Positions 17,324-26,881 of a stretch of DNA of 37,881 nt are shown piece after piece. The notes beneath the pieces were generated by a model that saw nothing but the letters and a program-made list of their open reading frames with translations, was not told the DNA's origin and did not search any database. Every line of letters begins with the position of its first letter. Position 1 is the stretch's first letter. Origin of the DNA: Pseudomonadota bacterium (GTDB lineage: Bacteria > Pseudomonadota > Gammaproteobacteria > Burkholderiales > Burkholderiaceae_C); NCBI GenBank assembly GCA_021847345.1, contig JAJZTW010000037.1, forward strand, positions 1 to 37,881, in the 5' to 3' direction. A program made the position numbers and the translations under genes.

Positions 17324-18589
17324 TCAGAGGTACTTGAAAAGACTCAGCCCCTGCAGTTTGGAAAAAGCGCTCTCCGCCGCCTGCAGCGCCGTCAGGCTCT
17401 GCTGGTACTGGGTGATCACCTGGGGATAGTTGATGGAAGCGATGCTCGCCTGCTGGGTCTGCAGTTGCAGCGTGACGCCGGAGTTCTGGGTCTGCACCGC
17501 CTGTACCTGCTGCAACCGGCTGCCGATCGCCGACTGCGTTCCCAGCAGCACGGTCTGCGCCTGGTCCAGGCTGGCCAGCGCATTGGAGATGGCCTGCGCG
17601 CGCTGCGCGCTGGCTCCACTGGTCTGCGCCGTGTTCGCGAAGGCCTGTTGCAGGCTGCTGAAGGTCGCGAACAGGCTTTGCGGCTGCGAGCCGGCGATGG
17701 TGAAACTGTCACCGGCCGCGGGCGTTCCGACGATCGGCACCTCGATCGCAGGGCTCGCTCCGGGAGGCAGCCCGATGCTCATGCCCGAGCTGAAGCTTCC
17801 GCTGGACACCACTCCCGAGGCCGAGAAGGCCGTGCCCGTGCCGCTGCTCACGCTGTAGTCGAGTCCGCCGCCGCTGGCTGCCGCACTGAAGCTGATGCGA
17901 TATTGCGTTCCGTTGACCAGCAGGGTCTGCTGGGCCAGCGAGGGGTTGTTCACAGTGCCAGGGCCCAGGCTGGCGCCACCGGTGTTGCCGCCGCTGGCGG
18001 CCACGCTGAAGGTGCCGTTGCCGCCGGGGATGTTCATGAACACGGCGCTGCCGGGGTCGCCGGTGGCGGTGTTCAGGCTGGGACCCAGCGCGAGCTGGTT
18101 CTGGCTGCCGTCGCCCTGGTAGGCCACCTGGCCGTCGGCCTGCAGCACGAAGGGCTGGGTCTGGGTCTGGCTGCCGGCGAACACATAGTTGCCCTGGCCG
18201 TCCTCGGTGTTGCCGTACTGCACCAGCTGCTGCAGGTAGCCCTGCATGGTCGTGCTGGCGTTCTGCAACTGCTGGTCGTTCACGGTGCCGTTGTTCATCT
18301 GCAGCGCAAGCTGGCGCACCTGGTCGACCAGCGTTCCCACGCTTTGCAGCGTCGAGCTTTCCAGTTGCAGCGACTGCTGGGCGTTGCTGCCGTTCTGCGT
18401 GTAGCCGGCGAGCTGGCCGATCTGCGCCGTGAGATCGACGTTGCGCGCCACCGCCACCGGCTGCGCCGACGGGTCGACCAGCGCGTTGCCGGTCGACAAT
18501 TGCTGGCTGAGGTTTCCGATCAGGGTCTGCTGCTGCAGGATGCCGCTGAGCCCGCCGGCGTAGAACTGGTTGCTGCTGATGATCTGCAT
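17324..18589 (-). CDS. flgL: FlgL hook-filament junction protein (HAP3)
   Basis: A 421-residue flagellin-like junction protein between FlgK and the filament. The N-terminal D0/D1 segment has SSNQFYAGGLSGILQQQTLI and LSQQLSTGNALVDPSAQPVA. The C-terminal helix contains NALASLDQAQTVLLGTQSAI and GSRLQQVQAVQ, typical of FlgL/FliC ends. The middle is Gly/Ser/Thr-rich and low in charge. It follows flgK by 31 bp and is the last gene of the flgB-flgL block. Confidence 0.93.
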   Translation of the reverse strand: MQIISSNQFYAGGLSGILQQQTLIGNLSQQLSTGNALVDPSAQPVAVARNVDLTAQIGQLAGYTQNGSNAQQSLQLESSTLQSVGTLVDQVRQLALQMNNGTVNDQQLQNASTTMQGYLQQLVQYGNTEDGQGNYVFAGSQTQTQPFVLQADGQVAYQGDGSQNQLALGPSLNTATGDPGSAVFMNIPGGNGTFSVAASGGNTGGASLGPGTVNNPSLAQQTLLVNGTQYRISFSAAASGGGLDYSVSSGTGTAFSASGVVSSGSFSSGMSIGLPPGASPAIEVPIVGTPAAGDSFTIAGSQPQSLFATFSSLQQAFANTAQTSGASAQRAQAISNALASLDQAQTVLLGTQSAIGSRLQQVQAVQTQNSGVTLQLQTQQASIASINYPQVITQYQQSLTALQAAESAFSKLQGLSLFKYL

Positions 18590-18620
18590 CGAACTCTCCG
18601 GCGATCCAATCGTGGCCGCG

Positions 18621-20639
18621 TCAGGCGGATTGCACTGCGGTGATCAGGGACTGGAACAGGCTGCCACCGATCTGGATCGCCGTGGCCGCCGCCTGGTAGG
18701 CCTGCTGGTATTGCATCAGGCGCGCCGCCTCCTGGTCCAGGTTCACGCCCGAGGCCGACTGCCATGCGCTGCTGGCCTGCTGGGCCACCGCGTTGGCCGC
18801 GCTCAGCGCGCTCTGCGCCTGCCCGCCCTGCGACGCCACCTGGCCGACCAGCTGGGTGTAGGCTCCCTGCAGCGACTCCGTGCCTCCGGCCAGGGTCCTG
18901 GCGCTTTGCAGCGCCGCCATCGCCTGCGCGTTGCCGCCGTTGCCGGGCCCGCCCGGCGACAGCGTGAAAGCGTCGCCCGACGCCGCCAGCGTGCCGCTGA
19001 GATTGACACTCCAGTAGCTTCCCGACAGCGGGCCCGCGCCGTAGGGAATCTCGAGGGTCGTGCCGCTGCCGCCGAGGGCGAGGCTTCCGCTGGCGACCAC
19101 GCCCGACGTGGCCCCGGAACCCGACGTGACCACGAAGCCCACGGTGGAGCCGCTGGTGCCGCCGCTGGTCAGCGTGACTTGCAGCGCGGTGGGCACATTG
19201 ACGCCACTGACCACCACGGCACCTGCGCTGCCCGACGCCGCGAACTGGCCCGACGACAGCACCAGGTTGCCCAGGTTGGAGTTCACCACGCTGCCGGACA
19301 GGGTCTGGCCGGCGCTGCTGACGTAGGGTGCCGCGCCCGCGATGGCGCGCGGGTCGCTGAGTACCGTCTGGAAGTCCAGCGCCCCCAGACGCGTGGGCAG
19401 CACCTCGAAGCTGTTGCCCGAAACCGCGCCGCTGACGCTGAGCTGCACGCCGTCGAAGCTCAGCGTGCTGACCCCACCGGCGCCGCTCACCGGAGCCACG
19501 TTCGTCGTCTGCCCGGTCGCCAGGTTGGTGGCCGTCCAGTTCGAGCCGTTGTAGGCCAGCTTGTAGTCGGCGCCGGTCAGCGCGGAGGCGTTGACGATGC
19601 TGCCACTGATCGTCGCTGCGCCGGCGTTGGACGAGTTCGCCAGCACCTGCACCGGCCCCGACTGGAACAGCGGCGAGCCCAGCTTGCCGTACATGTCCAG
19701 GCCCTGCGCTTGCTGGTTGTTGATCGATTGCGCCAGTGCATCGGCGATGCGCCCGAGGCCGTCCTGCGCCGGCTGCAGCACCTGGCTGCGGAACTGCAGC
19801 AGCCCGCCCAGCGTGCCGCCCTGCAGTCCCTGGGACAGGATCGCGCCATTGGCGGCGTAGGCCACTTCGGTCTGCGACGGGTCGTAGGGGTTGGCAGCGG
19901 TCTTCAGCGCGTAGGACTGGTTGCCCGACACCAGCACCTGCCCGGTGGTCGTGTAGACCCCGAGCTGGGAGCCCTGCTGCAGCACGCTGACGCCAAGCTG
20001 CGCGGACAGCTGCGTGACCAGCTGGTCGCGCTGGTCGAGCAGGGTGTTGGGCTGGTTCTGCGCCGTGCTCGACGAGCTGATCTTCACGTTCAGCGCGGCG
20101 ATCTGGCTGGTCAGCGTGTTGATGGTGTCGATGCTCTGCCCGATCTGCTGGTTGACGCCGGTGGCCGCGTCCTGCAGTTGCTGCCCGGCGTTGCTCAGGG
20201 TCTGCGCCAGGGTCTGCGCCTGGCTGACCAGCGCCTGGCGCGCCGGGATGTCGGACGGATTCGCCGCGACCTGCGCCACGCCACTGGCGAAGAACTGGTT
20301 CACCGCGGTGCTCAAGCCCGAATTGGCTCCGCCGAACAGGTTGACCACCGACTGCAGCTGGGTATTGAGGGTGCTGGCCCCGCTGGCGCTCGAAGTCGAG
20401 CTCCAGACCTGGCCTTGCAGGTAGTTGTTGTAGCTGCGAGTGACCGTGGTCAGGTCGGTGCCGTTGCCCAGGTACAGGCCGCCGTACATGCTTGCCGGTT
20501 GGGTGCTCTGCACCGCCTGCTCGCGCGTGTAGCCGGGAGTGTTGACATTGGAGATGTTGTTGCCGGTGACCTGCAGCGCGTCCTGCGCCGCTTGCAGGCC
20601 GGTGACGGCATTGCTGACCAGACCGCTGACGCCCGACAT
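18621..20639 (-). CDS. flgK: FlgK hook-filament junction protein (HAP1)
   Basis: A 672-residue FlgK. The N-terminus reads AVTGLQAAQDALQVTGNNIS then NVNTPGYTREQAV, the axial-protein signature. The D1 region has LDQRDQLVTQLSAQLGVSVL, and the C-terminus ends in QYQQAYQAAATAIQIGGSLF and QSLITAV. The Gly/Ser/Ala-rich middle domain makes it longer than the 547-residue Salmonella protein. It starts 3 bp after the small FlgN-like gene. Confidence 0.95.
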   Translation of the reverse strand: MSGVSGLVSNAVTGLQAAQDALQVTGNNISNVNTPGYTREQAVQSTQPASMYGGLYLGNGTDLTTVTRSYNNYLQGQVWSSTSSASGASTLNTQLQSVVNLFGGANSGLSTAVNQFFASGVAQVAANPSDIPARQALVSQAQTLAQTLSNAGQQLQDAATGVNQQIGQSIDTINTLTSQIAALNVKISSSSTAQNQPNTLLDQRDQLVTQLSAQLGVSVLQQGSQLGVYTTTGQVLVSGNQSYALKTAANPYDPSQTEVAYAANGAILSQGLQGGTLGGLLQFRSQVLQPAQDGLGRIADALAQSINNQQAQGLDMYGKLGSPLFQSGPVQVLANSSNAGAATISGSIVNASALTGADYKLAYNGSNWTATNLATGQTTNVAPVSGAGGVSTLSFDGVQLSVSGAVSGNSFEVLPTRLGALDFQTVLSDPRAIAGAAPYVSSAGQTLSGSVVNSNLGNLVLSSGQFAASGSAGAVVVSGVNVPTALQVTLTSGGTSGSTVGFVVTSGSGATSGVVASGSLALGGSGTTLEIPYGAGPLSGSYWSVNLSGTLAASGDAFTLSPGGPGNGGNAQAMAALQSARTLAGGTESLQGAYTQLVGQVASQGGQAQSALSAANAVAQQASSAWQSASGVNLDQEAARLMQYQQAYQAAATAIQIGGSLFQSLITAVQSA

Positions 20640-20642
20640 GGC

Positions 20643-21038
20643 TCAACCCCTTCCCAGGCTGCCGCGCGACGCGGGTGCGCCGGACTGGCCATACACCGGC
20701 TGTCGCGGCTGCTGGCGAGACTTGTCGCCGGCCATGCGCAGCGCATCGCTCCACAGCTCCAGCGTGTGCCGCAGGCCTTCGTATTCCTGGCGCAGCGCGT
20801 CGGCCTGCGCCAGCAGCGCCGCATCCGGCGGCGCGGAGCGGCCTGCTTCACGCCGCTCGGTGAAACGGCCGAGTTGGTCGAGCAAAGGCTGCCACAGCGG
20901 AGCCAGCGCCTGCGGCGAGGCGTCGCCGTCCATCAGCGCTCGGCGCTTGTCGCGCAGCATGGCGGTGAGGGCCGACAGCAGCGCGCCTTCATCGCCCGCG
21001 GGGGCGACGGATGCCGAGGTGTTGGAGGAGGGCGTCAT
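20643..21038 (-). CDS. Small helical protein between flgJ and flgK, possible second FlgN-like chaperone
   Basis: A 131-residue predicted helical protein with helices around LLSALTAMLRDKRRALMDGD and LLAQADALRQEYEGLRHTLE. It ends VYGQSGAPASRGSLGRG, resembling the VYGPRGRSLGSG ending of the FlgN at 9172-9582. Its position directly before flgK (3-bp gap) fits a chaperone for FlgK and FlgL. An upstream in-frame ATG at 21062 is an alternative start. The FlgN relationship is by eye from size, helix pattern and the C-terminal motif; it may instead be an unrelated flagellar accessory protein. Confidence 0.7.
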   Translation of the reverse strand: MTPSSNTSASVAPAGDEGALLSALTAMLRDKRRALMDGDASPQALAPLWQPLLDQLGRFTERREAGRSAPPDAALLAQADALRQEYEGLRHTLELWSDALRMAGDKSRQQPRQPVYGQSGAPASRGSLGRG

Positions 21039-21073
21039 GATGCGTCGAACGGAAACCTGCATGAACGATAACG

Positions 21074-22096
21074 TCACGGCAGCGCCGGACTTGAGAGCTG
21101 CGCCGAGGCCAGCGAGCCCAGCGCCTCGCGCATGGTGGGCCCGTTGGCGACTTCGAGCAGCTTGCTGGCGTAGCCGGGGTCGCTGGCGTAGCCGGCGCGT
21201 TGCAGTGCCTGCGCGAAGGCACCGAGGTCGTTGCCGTGTCCGCGTACCGCGGCAAAGCGCGGCGACTCCAGCAGCGACGTGTAGTCGTGCACGCTGGCAG
21301 CGACGCTGTGGTAGGCCCGGAACGCGGCCTTCCCCACCTGGCGCAGGCCGCCCTCGAACTCGTGGGTCATGGCGGACAGCGATGCGCCATGCCAGCCCGC
21401 CGACGCCTTGATGCCGAACAGGTTGTTGCCCGGCGCGCGGCGACCCCAGCCGGTCTCCAGCGCGGCCTGCGCCAGGATGCCCAGCGGGCTGACGCCCAGC
21501 GCGCGCGCCGCGGCGCGCGCGCTGGGAAGAATCGATGCGATGAACGAACGAGCCTGCGCCGGCGCCGCGGCATCGCCCGCGGGCGCCGCCTGCGCGGGCC
21601 CGGCCGACGCGCTGCTGGCGTCGGCTGCGGCCGGAGCCGGAGCCTGTGCTGCCGCGGATGGTGCCGTGCGCACGCCGACCGGCGCCTGCGCGGGCGCGGC
21701 TGCGCCGGGCGCGTTGGCGCCGCCCGGCGCGGCGGCACCGGCGGTCTGCTGGCTGCCCCAACGCGCCGACAGTTCGCGCGCCAGGAAGCTGCCCAGGCCG
21801 ATTCCCGCGCCCTGGCTGACGCTGCTGGCGATCTGCTGCGTGAACATCGACTGGAACAGCGGGCCGCTGGTGCCGCCCAGCAGGTCCGGCCCGAACTTGA
21901 CGGCCTCGGCGCTTTGCAGCATGCGCTGCACCAGCAGGGCCTCGAACTGCTGGCTGACGGCACGGATGGTCGCCGGATCGCGCGGGTTGGCCTGCGCCCG
22001 CGCCGAGAGCTGGTTCAGCCCCTGGAACGAAAGGCTGTCGCCGATGCCGGCGGGCAGCGCGGTCGCGGCGGCGCTCGACGCAAGGGCGTTGTCCAT
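21074..22096 (-). CDS. flgJ: FlgJ rod cap with peptidoglycan hydrolase domain
   Basis: A 340-residue two-domain FlgJ. Residues 30-110 form the rod-cap domain (VSQQFEALLVQRMLQSAEAV, then FGPDLLGGTSGPLFQSMFTQ). An Ala/Pro-rich linker spans about 116-182. The C-terminal glucosaminidase domain includes ILAQAALETGWGRRAPGNNL with probable catalytic Glu214, then FGIKA. It opens the peptidoglycan for rod passage. The linker is longer than in Salmonella FlgJ. It starts 2 bp after flgI. Confidence 0.95.
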   Translation of the reverse strand: MDNALASSAAATALPAGIGDSLSFQGLNQLSARAQANPRDPATIRAVSQQFEALLVQRMLQSAEAVKFGPDLLGGTSGPLFQSMFTQQIASSVSQGAGIGLGSFLARELSARWGSQQTAGAAAPGGANAPGAAAPAQAPVGVRTAPSAAAQAPAPAAADASSASAGPAQAAPAGDAAAPAQARSFIASILPSARAAARALGVSPLGILAQAALETGWGRRAPGNNLFGIKASAGWHGASLSAMTHEFEGGLRQVGKAAFRAYHSVAASVHDYTSLLESPRFAAVRGHGNDLGAFAQALQRAGYASDPGYASKLLEVANGPTMREALGSLASAQLSSPALP

Positions 22097-22098
22097 GC

Positions 22099-23238
22099 TC
22101 AGATGACCTCGAGTTGCGCGTGCAGCGCGCCGGCCTGCTTCATCGCCTGCACGATGGCGATCAGGTCGTTGGGCGAAGCGCCCACCGCGTTGAGCGCGCG
22201 CACCACCGCGTCCAGGGTGACGCCGGGGCGGAACATCAGCAGGTCCGCCTTGCCGCTCTTGGCCTTCACCGTGGTGCTGGGCACCACCGCCGTCTGCCCG
22301 GCGCCCAACGGATTGGGCTGGCTGACCTGGTACTTGGTGTCGATGGTCACCGACAGGTTGCCGTGCGCCACCGCGCAGGCGCCGAGGGTCACGTTCTGGC
22401 CCAGCACCACGGTCCCGCTGCGCGCGTCGATCACCACCTTCGCCGGCGGCGCGCTGGGGGTGACGTCGAGCCCCTGCAACTGGCCGAGAAAGGCCGTGCG
22501 CGCGCCCGGCGAGCCGGGGGCCTGCACGCGGATGCTGCCGGCGTTCATCGCCACCGCGGTGCTGGCGCCGAAGGACTGGTTGATGCGGTCGGCGATGCGC
22601 GTGGCGGTCTCGAAGCTTGGCGTGTCCAGCGCCAGGGTCAGCGTGGGTCCCTGGTCGAAGGCGTCGGGAACCGCGCGCTCGACCGTGGCGCCGTTGGAGA
22701 TCGTTCCCGCCGTCAGGAAGTTCACCTGGGTGCTGGTGCCGCCGGAGGACGCGCCGTAGCCGCTGACCACCACGTTGCCCTGCGCCACCGCGTAGGTCTG
22801 GCCGTCGGCGCCCTTGAGCGGAGTCATCAGCAGCGTGCCGCCGGCCAGGCTGGAGGCATTTCCCACGGCCGACACCGTGATGTTGATCTTCTGTCCCGGC
22901 AGCGAGAAGGGCGGCAGCTCGGCCGTGACCATCACTGCGGCGAGGTCCTTGGGCTGCAGGTTCTGCGCCACGCTGGGGGGAAGGTTGATGCCCAGGCGCT
23001 GGAACATGTTGAGCAGCGACTGCGTGGTGTAGGGCACCTGCGTGGCCTGGTCGCCGGTGCCGGACAGGCCGACCACCAGCCCGTAGCCGACGAGCTGGTT
23101 GCTGCGCACGCCCTGCACGCTGACCAGGTCGCGGATGGCCATGGCGCGCGCCGGCAGCGCGAACGCGGCGCAGCACAGGCCGAGCGCGGCGCCCAGGGCG
23201 AGGATGCGGATGCGGTTCGAGAGGGACATCGGGAACAT
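22099..23238 (-). CDS. flgI: FlgI flagellar P-ring protein
   Basis: A 379-residue periplasmic P-ring subunit. A Sec signal peptide runs to ALPARA (about residue 32), followed by AIRDLVSVQGVRSNQLVGYG and LVVGLSGTGDQ, the family hallmark. It ends with VVRALNAVGASPNDLIAIVQ and AMKQAGALHAQLEVI. A second ATG at 23229 is an alternative start. P-ring assembly needs the chaperone FlgA, encoded at 28790-29659. Confidence 0.96.
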   Translation of the reverse strand: MFPMSLSNRIRILALGAALGLCCAAFALPARAMAIRDLVSVQGVRSNQLVGYGLVVGLSGTGDQATQVPYTTQSLLNMFQRLGINLPPSVAQNLQPKDLAAVMVTAELPPFSLPGQKINITVSAVGNASSLAGGTLLMTPLKGADGQTYAVAQGNVVVSGYGASSGGTSTQVNFLTAGTISNGATVERAVPDAFDQGPTLTLALDTPSFETATRIADRINQSFGASTAVAMNAGSIRVQAPGSPGARTAFLGQLQGLDVTPSAPPAKVVIDARSGTVVLGQNVTLGACAVAHGNLSVTIDTKYQVSQPNPLGAGQTAVVPSTTVKAKSGKADLLMFRPGVTLDAVVRALNAVGASPNDLIAIVQAMKQAGALHAQLEVI

Positions 23239-23274
23239 GCGTGGGGGCTTGCGCCGGGCGCTCGTGGTGGGGAC

Positions 23275-23991
23275 TCAGAAGGGCCAGACCGACAGGAAGA
23301 AGCGGGTCAGCCAGGGCACCTTGGCGGCGTCGTACACGCTGCCGTTGCCGCTGTACTCGACGCGCGCGTCGGCGATCTGGGTGCTGGAGACGGTGTTCTG
23401 GGGGCTGACGTCGGCGGCGCGCACCACGCCGACCACGCGGATGAACTCGTGCCCGCCGTTGAGCATGACTTCCTTCTGGCCCGAAAGCTCCAGGTTGCCG
23501 TTGCTCATGACCTTGACCACGGTCGCCTGCAGCGTGGTGGTGAAGGTGTTGCTCTGCGTGGTGGCGCCGTTGCCGCCGAACTTCTGCGCCGAGGTGGCCG
23601 CCAGGCTGGGCGTGTAGCCGCCCAGCGACGGCTGCACGCCGAACAGGCTCGACAGACCGGCGCTCACGCTGTCCGTCTTGGCCACCGTGGTGTTGGTCGA
23701 CTTGCTGGCATTGGCGTTCTCGGCGATCAGGATGGTGATCAGGTCGCCGACGCGGTGCGCCTTGGCGTCCTCGAACAGCGCCACGTTGGTGCCGTCCTGC
23801 CAGATCGCGCCGTTGGCCGGGTGCGCGTTCATCGCCTGCGGCTGCGCCGGGATGCGCAGCGGCTTGAGCGGCGCCAGCGCCTGCTTGTCGGTCGGGCTGG
23901 CGGCGCAGCCGCCGAGCAGCAGCGCGGCGCCGCCGAGCAGCGGCAGCAGCAGGCCACGCAGGCGGCGCGACAGGGCGAAGGGGAGGGTCAT
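23275..23991 (-). CDS. flgH: FlgH flagellar L-ring lipoprotein
   Basis: A 238-residue outer-membrane L-ring lipoprotein. The signal peptide ends in the lipobox LLGGC with lipidated Cys29. Family motifs include GDLITILIAENANASKSTNT, then NGNLELSGQKEVMLNGG and EFIRVVGVVR. The ATG at 23991 is used; a GTG at 23997 overlapping the flgG stop as GTGA would add two residues and may be the coupled start. Confidence 0.95.
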   Translation of the reverse strand: MTLPFALSRRLRGLLLPLLGGAALLLGGCAASPTDKQALAPLKPLRIPAQPQAMNAHPANGAIWQDGTNVALFEDAKAHRVGDLITILIAENANASKSTNTTVAKTDSVSAGLSSLFGVQPSLGGYTPSLAATSAQKFGGNGATTQSNTFTTTLQATVVKVMSNGNLELSGQKEVMLNGGHEFIRVVGVVRAADVSPQNTVSSTQIADARVEYSGNGSVYDAAKVPWLTRFFLSVWPF

Positions 23992-23993
23992 GA

Positions 23994-24779
23994 TCACAGA
24001 TTCTGTTCGGCGTACTGCAGCATCTGGTCGGAAGCCTGCACCGCCTTGCTGTTGATCTCGTAGGCGCGCTGCGTGGAGATCATGTCCACCAGCGCCGACA
24101 CCACGTTGACGTTGGACGACTCCAGGTAGCCCTGCTGCACCGCGCCCAGGCCGTTGAGCGTGGGCTGGCCGGTGTTCGGGCTTCCCGACGAGCCGGTCTG
24201 CAGGTACAGGTTGCCGCCGATGCTCTGCAGCCCGGTGGGGTTGATGAAACTGGCCAGCTGGATGGTGCCCACCTGCTGCGCCGCCGCCTGCCCGGGCAGG
24301 CTCACCGACACCGTGCCGTCGTTGCCGATGGTGATGCTCTGGGCGCTGGCCGGGATGGTGATCGCCGGCTGCAGCGGGTAGCCGCTGGAGTTCACCAGCT
24401 GGCCCTGGTTGTTGAGCTGGAAGGTGCCGTCGCGGGTGTAGGCGATGGTGCCGTCGGGGCGCAGGATCTGGAAAAACCCGTTGCCGTTGATCGCCACGTC
24501 CAGCGAGTTGCCGGTCTGCGTGAGGTTGCCCTCGGTGAACAGGCGCTCGGTGGCCACCGGGGTCACGCCGGTGCCCAGTTGCAGGCCCGACGGGTATTGC
24601 GTGGTCTGCGAGGACTGCGCGCCCGGCTGCGTGAGGTTCTGGTACAGCAGGTCCTGGAACACGGTGCGCCCGCTCTTGAACCCGGTCGTGTTGACGTTGG
24701 CCAGGTTGTTGGAAATCACGTCCATGTTGGTCTGCTGGGCTTGCAGACCGGTGGCGGCGACGTACAGGGATCGGATCAT
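23994..24779 (-). CDS. flgG: FlgG distal rod protein
   Basis: A 261-residue distal rod protein. The N-terminus has [20 protein letters not shown] then [18 protein letters not shown]. The central [16 protein letters not shown] is diagnostic, and the C-terminus reads [20 protein letters not shown]. Length equals the family norm (about 260). It overlaps the flgH start. Confidence 0.97.
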   Translation of the reverse strand: MIRSLYVAATGLQAQQTNMDVISNNLANVNTTGFKSGRTVFQDLLYQNLTQPGAQSSQTTQYPSGLQLGTGVTPVATERLFTEGNLTQTGNSLDVAINGNGFFQILRPDGTIAYTRDGTFQLNNQGQLVNSSGYPLQPAITIPASAQSITIGNDGTVSVSLPGQAAAQQVGTIQLASFINPTGLQSIGGNLYLQTGSSGSPNTGQPTLNGLGAVQQGYLESSNVNVVSALVDMISTQRAYEINSKAVQASDQMLQYAEQNL

Positions 24780-24819
24780 GGCGAGCTTGTGGCGAAATCG
24801 TGGCGAGGTGAGCTGCGCA

Positions 24820-25557
24820 TCAGCTGACGTTGAGCAACTGGGCGGCAGCCTGGTGGTTCTGGTCGATGCTCTGCATCAGCTTGGTCTGCATCTCGAAGGC
24901 GCGCGTGTTTTCCAGCATCTGCACCATGGCCTGCACGGGGTTGACGTTGCTGCCCTCGAGCACCCCGCTGGCCAGTTGCACGTTGGGGTCGGCCTGCGCC
25001 GGCCCCTGGGTGTCGCGGAACAGCCCGTCGGCGCCGCGTTGCAACTGCGCCGCCGGCGGGTTGACCAGCTGGATTCGTCCCAGCACCACCGGCGCGCTGG
25101 GCGGCGAGCCGGCGGGAACGCCCGAGATGGTGCCGTCGGCTCCGATCTGGATCGACGTCAGCTGGGGCAGCGAGATCGGCGCGCCGGCCTGGTTGAGCAC
25201 CGGGTGCCCGTCGCTGGTGGTCAGCAGCCCGTTGCCCGAGATGCGAAGGTCGCCGTTGCGCGTGTAGGCCGTGCTGCCGTCGGCGGCCTGCACGCCGATC
25301 CAGCCGGGGCCCTGCACGGCCACGTCGAGGTTGCGCCCGGTGTGGCGCATCGGGCCCTGCTGGAAGTCCGCAGTGTTGCCCTGCGTGGCCACGTAGGCGT
25401 TGCTGGGCAGCGGCTCGCCGTACACCGGCAGCGCGCGGAACTGCGCCTGCGCGCCGCGGTAGCCGGTGGTGTTGACGTTGGCCAGGTTGTTGGTGACCAC
25501 GTCCTGGCGCCGCAGGATGGCGCGCGCGCCGGTGGCGGCGATCCACAGGGAGTCCAT
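24820..25557 (-). CDS. flgF: FlgF proximal rod protein
   Basis: A 245-residue proximal rod protein with [20 protein letters not shown] and [20 protein letters not shown] at the N-terminus. The motif [15 protein letters not shown] replaces the Flg[13 protein letters not shown]. The C-terminus has [20 protein letters not shown], typical of FlgF. It starts 30 bp after flgE. Confidence 0.95.
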   Translation of the reverse strand: MDSLWIAATGARAILRRQDVVTNNLANVNTTGYRGAQAQFRALPVYGEPLPSNAYVATQGNTADFQQGPMRHTGRNLDVAVQGPGWIGVQAADGSTAYTRNGDLRISGNGLLTTSDGHPVLNQAGAPISLPQLTSIQIGADGTISGVPAGSPPSAPVVLGRIQLVNPPAAQLQRGADGLFRDTQGPAQADPNVQLASGVLEGSNVNPVQAMVQMLENTRAFEMQTKLMQSIDQNHQAAAQLLNVS

Positions 25558-25587
25558 GGTGGGCAGGCTCGCGGGAAGAGGGCGGGA

Positions 25588-26823
25588 TTACAGCGACAGC
25601 AGGGTCTGCAGCACCTGGTTCTGGCTCTTGATGGTCTGCGCATTGGCCTGGTAGGACTGTTGCGCGACGATCAGGTTGACCAGTTGCGTGGACAGGTCGA
25701 CGTTGGACCCCTCCACGGCGCTGGACTGGAGCGTGCCGAGGCCGCCGGAACTCGGCGAGCCGCTCAGCGGCTGACCGGACTGGTAGGTCTCGACGAAGTA
25801 GTTGTTGCCGGCGCGCTGCAGGAACTGCGGCGCCGCGAAATTGGTCAGCGTGATCTGCCCCAGCAGCGAGGACTGGCCGTTGCTGTACTGGCCGAAGATC
25901 GTGCCATCCGGGTTGATCGCCAGGTTGCTCAGGCTGCCTGCGGCGTAGCCGTTGTCCTTGATGCTGTTGACCGCCGACGCAGTGGCGTAGTTGGTCGACC
26001 CGGCGTAGCCGACGTTGATGTTGCTGGTCGTGGCGCCGTCGGCCCAGGCCAGGCCCGATGCAGTGAACGACACGGAGCCGCTGACCGTTCCGGTTGCCGT
26101 GAACGGCAGGGTTCCCAGCGAGCCCGAGGTGGTACCGCTGGTGCCGGTGGTTCCGTCGACGGAGTAGTACACGTTCCAGTTCGTACCTGCACCCGACTGA
26201 AGCTGGTAGTAGGTGGTCATCAGGTGCGGCGAGCCCAGGCTGTCGTACACCGTGGTGCTGGTCGAGTAGTTGTAGGTAGTCGGGTCGGCCGCGTTGAACG
26301 TGGTGCCGCTGGCCACCGGTGTGCTCGCCGCGTTGAGGTTGAGCGCGATCACCACCCCCGACGTCGCCTGCGGCTGCAGCATGCCCTCGGTGATCTGCAA
26401 GGGACCCGACCCGCCGGTGAGGGTGCCGCTGACCGCCGGAATGCCGATCAGCTTGCCGCCGTTGGAGTCGATGACGTAGCCGTTGGCGTCGAGCTGGAAC
26501 TGGCCGTTGCGGCCGTACACGGTCGAGCCGTTGTGGTCGAACTGGAAAAACCCGTTGCCGTTGATCGCCACGTCCAGCGGGTTGCTGGTGCTCTGGATGT
26601 TGCCCTGCGAGAACTGCTGCGCAACCGTCGCCACATGGGTGCCGATGCCGATCTGGCCGTTGGTCGGCGCGTTGCCGGCGATCGCCGCCGCGTAGGCGTC
26701 GGCGAACTCGGCATTCGACTCCTTGAAGCCCACGGTGTTGGCGTTGGAGATGTTGTTGCCCAGGACCTGCAGGTCGGTGGAGGCGGTCTGCAGTCCGGAA
26801 ATCGCGGTCTGGAAAGTGCTCAT
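25588..26823 (-). CDS. flgE: FlgE hook protein
   Basis: A 411-residue hook subunit. The N-terminus is MSTFQTAISGLQTASTDLQV then [35 protein letters not shown] is conserved. The C-terminus carries EGSNVDLSTQLVNLIVAQQS and YQANAQTIKSQNQVLQTL. Size is close to Salmonella FlgE (403), so hook length and fold are probably standard. Confidence 0.97.
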   Translation of the reverse strand: MSTFQTAISGLQTASTDLQVLGNNISNANTVGFKESNAEFADAYAAAIAGNAPTNGQIGIGTHVATVAQQFSQGNIQSTSNPLDVAINGNGFFQFDHNGSTVYGRNGQFQLDANGYVIDSNGGKLIGIPAVSGTLTGGSGPLQITEGMLQPQATSGVVIALNLNAASTPVASGTTFNAADPTTYNYSTSTTVYDSLGSPHLMTTYYQLQSGAGTNWNVYYSVDGTTGTSGTTSGSLGTLPFTATGTVSGSVSFTASGLAWADGATTSNINVGYAGSTNYATASAVNSIKDNGYAAGSLSNLAINPDGTIFGQYSNGQSSLLGQITLTNFAAPQFLQRAGNNYFVETYQSGQPLSGSPSSGGLGTLQSSAVEGSNVDLSTQLVNLIVAQQSYQANAQTIKSQNQVLQTLLSL

Positions 26824-26881
26824 GGCGCGGGCGACTGGAAAGTGGGGTTCGGGTAGGGACGAGGGCGCGCTGCGTGGCGCC

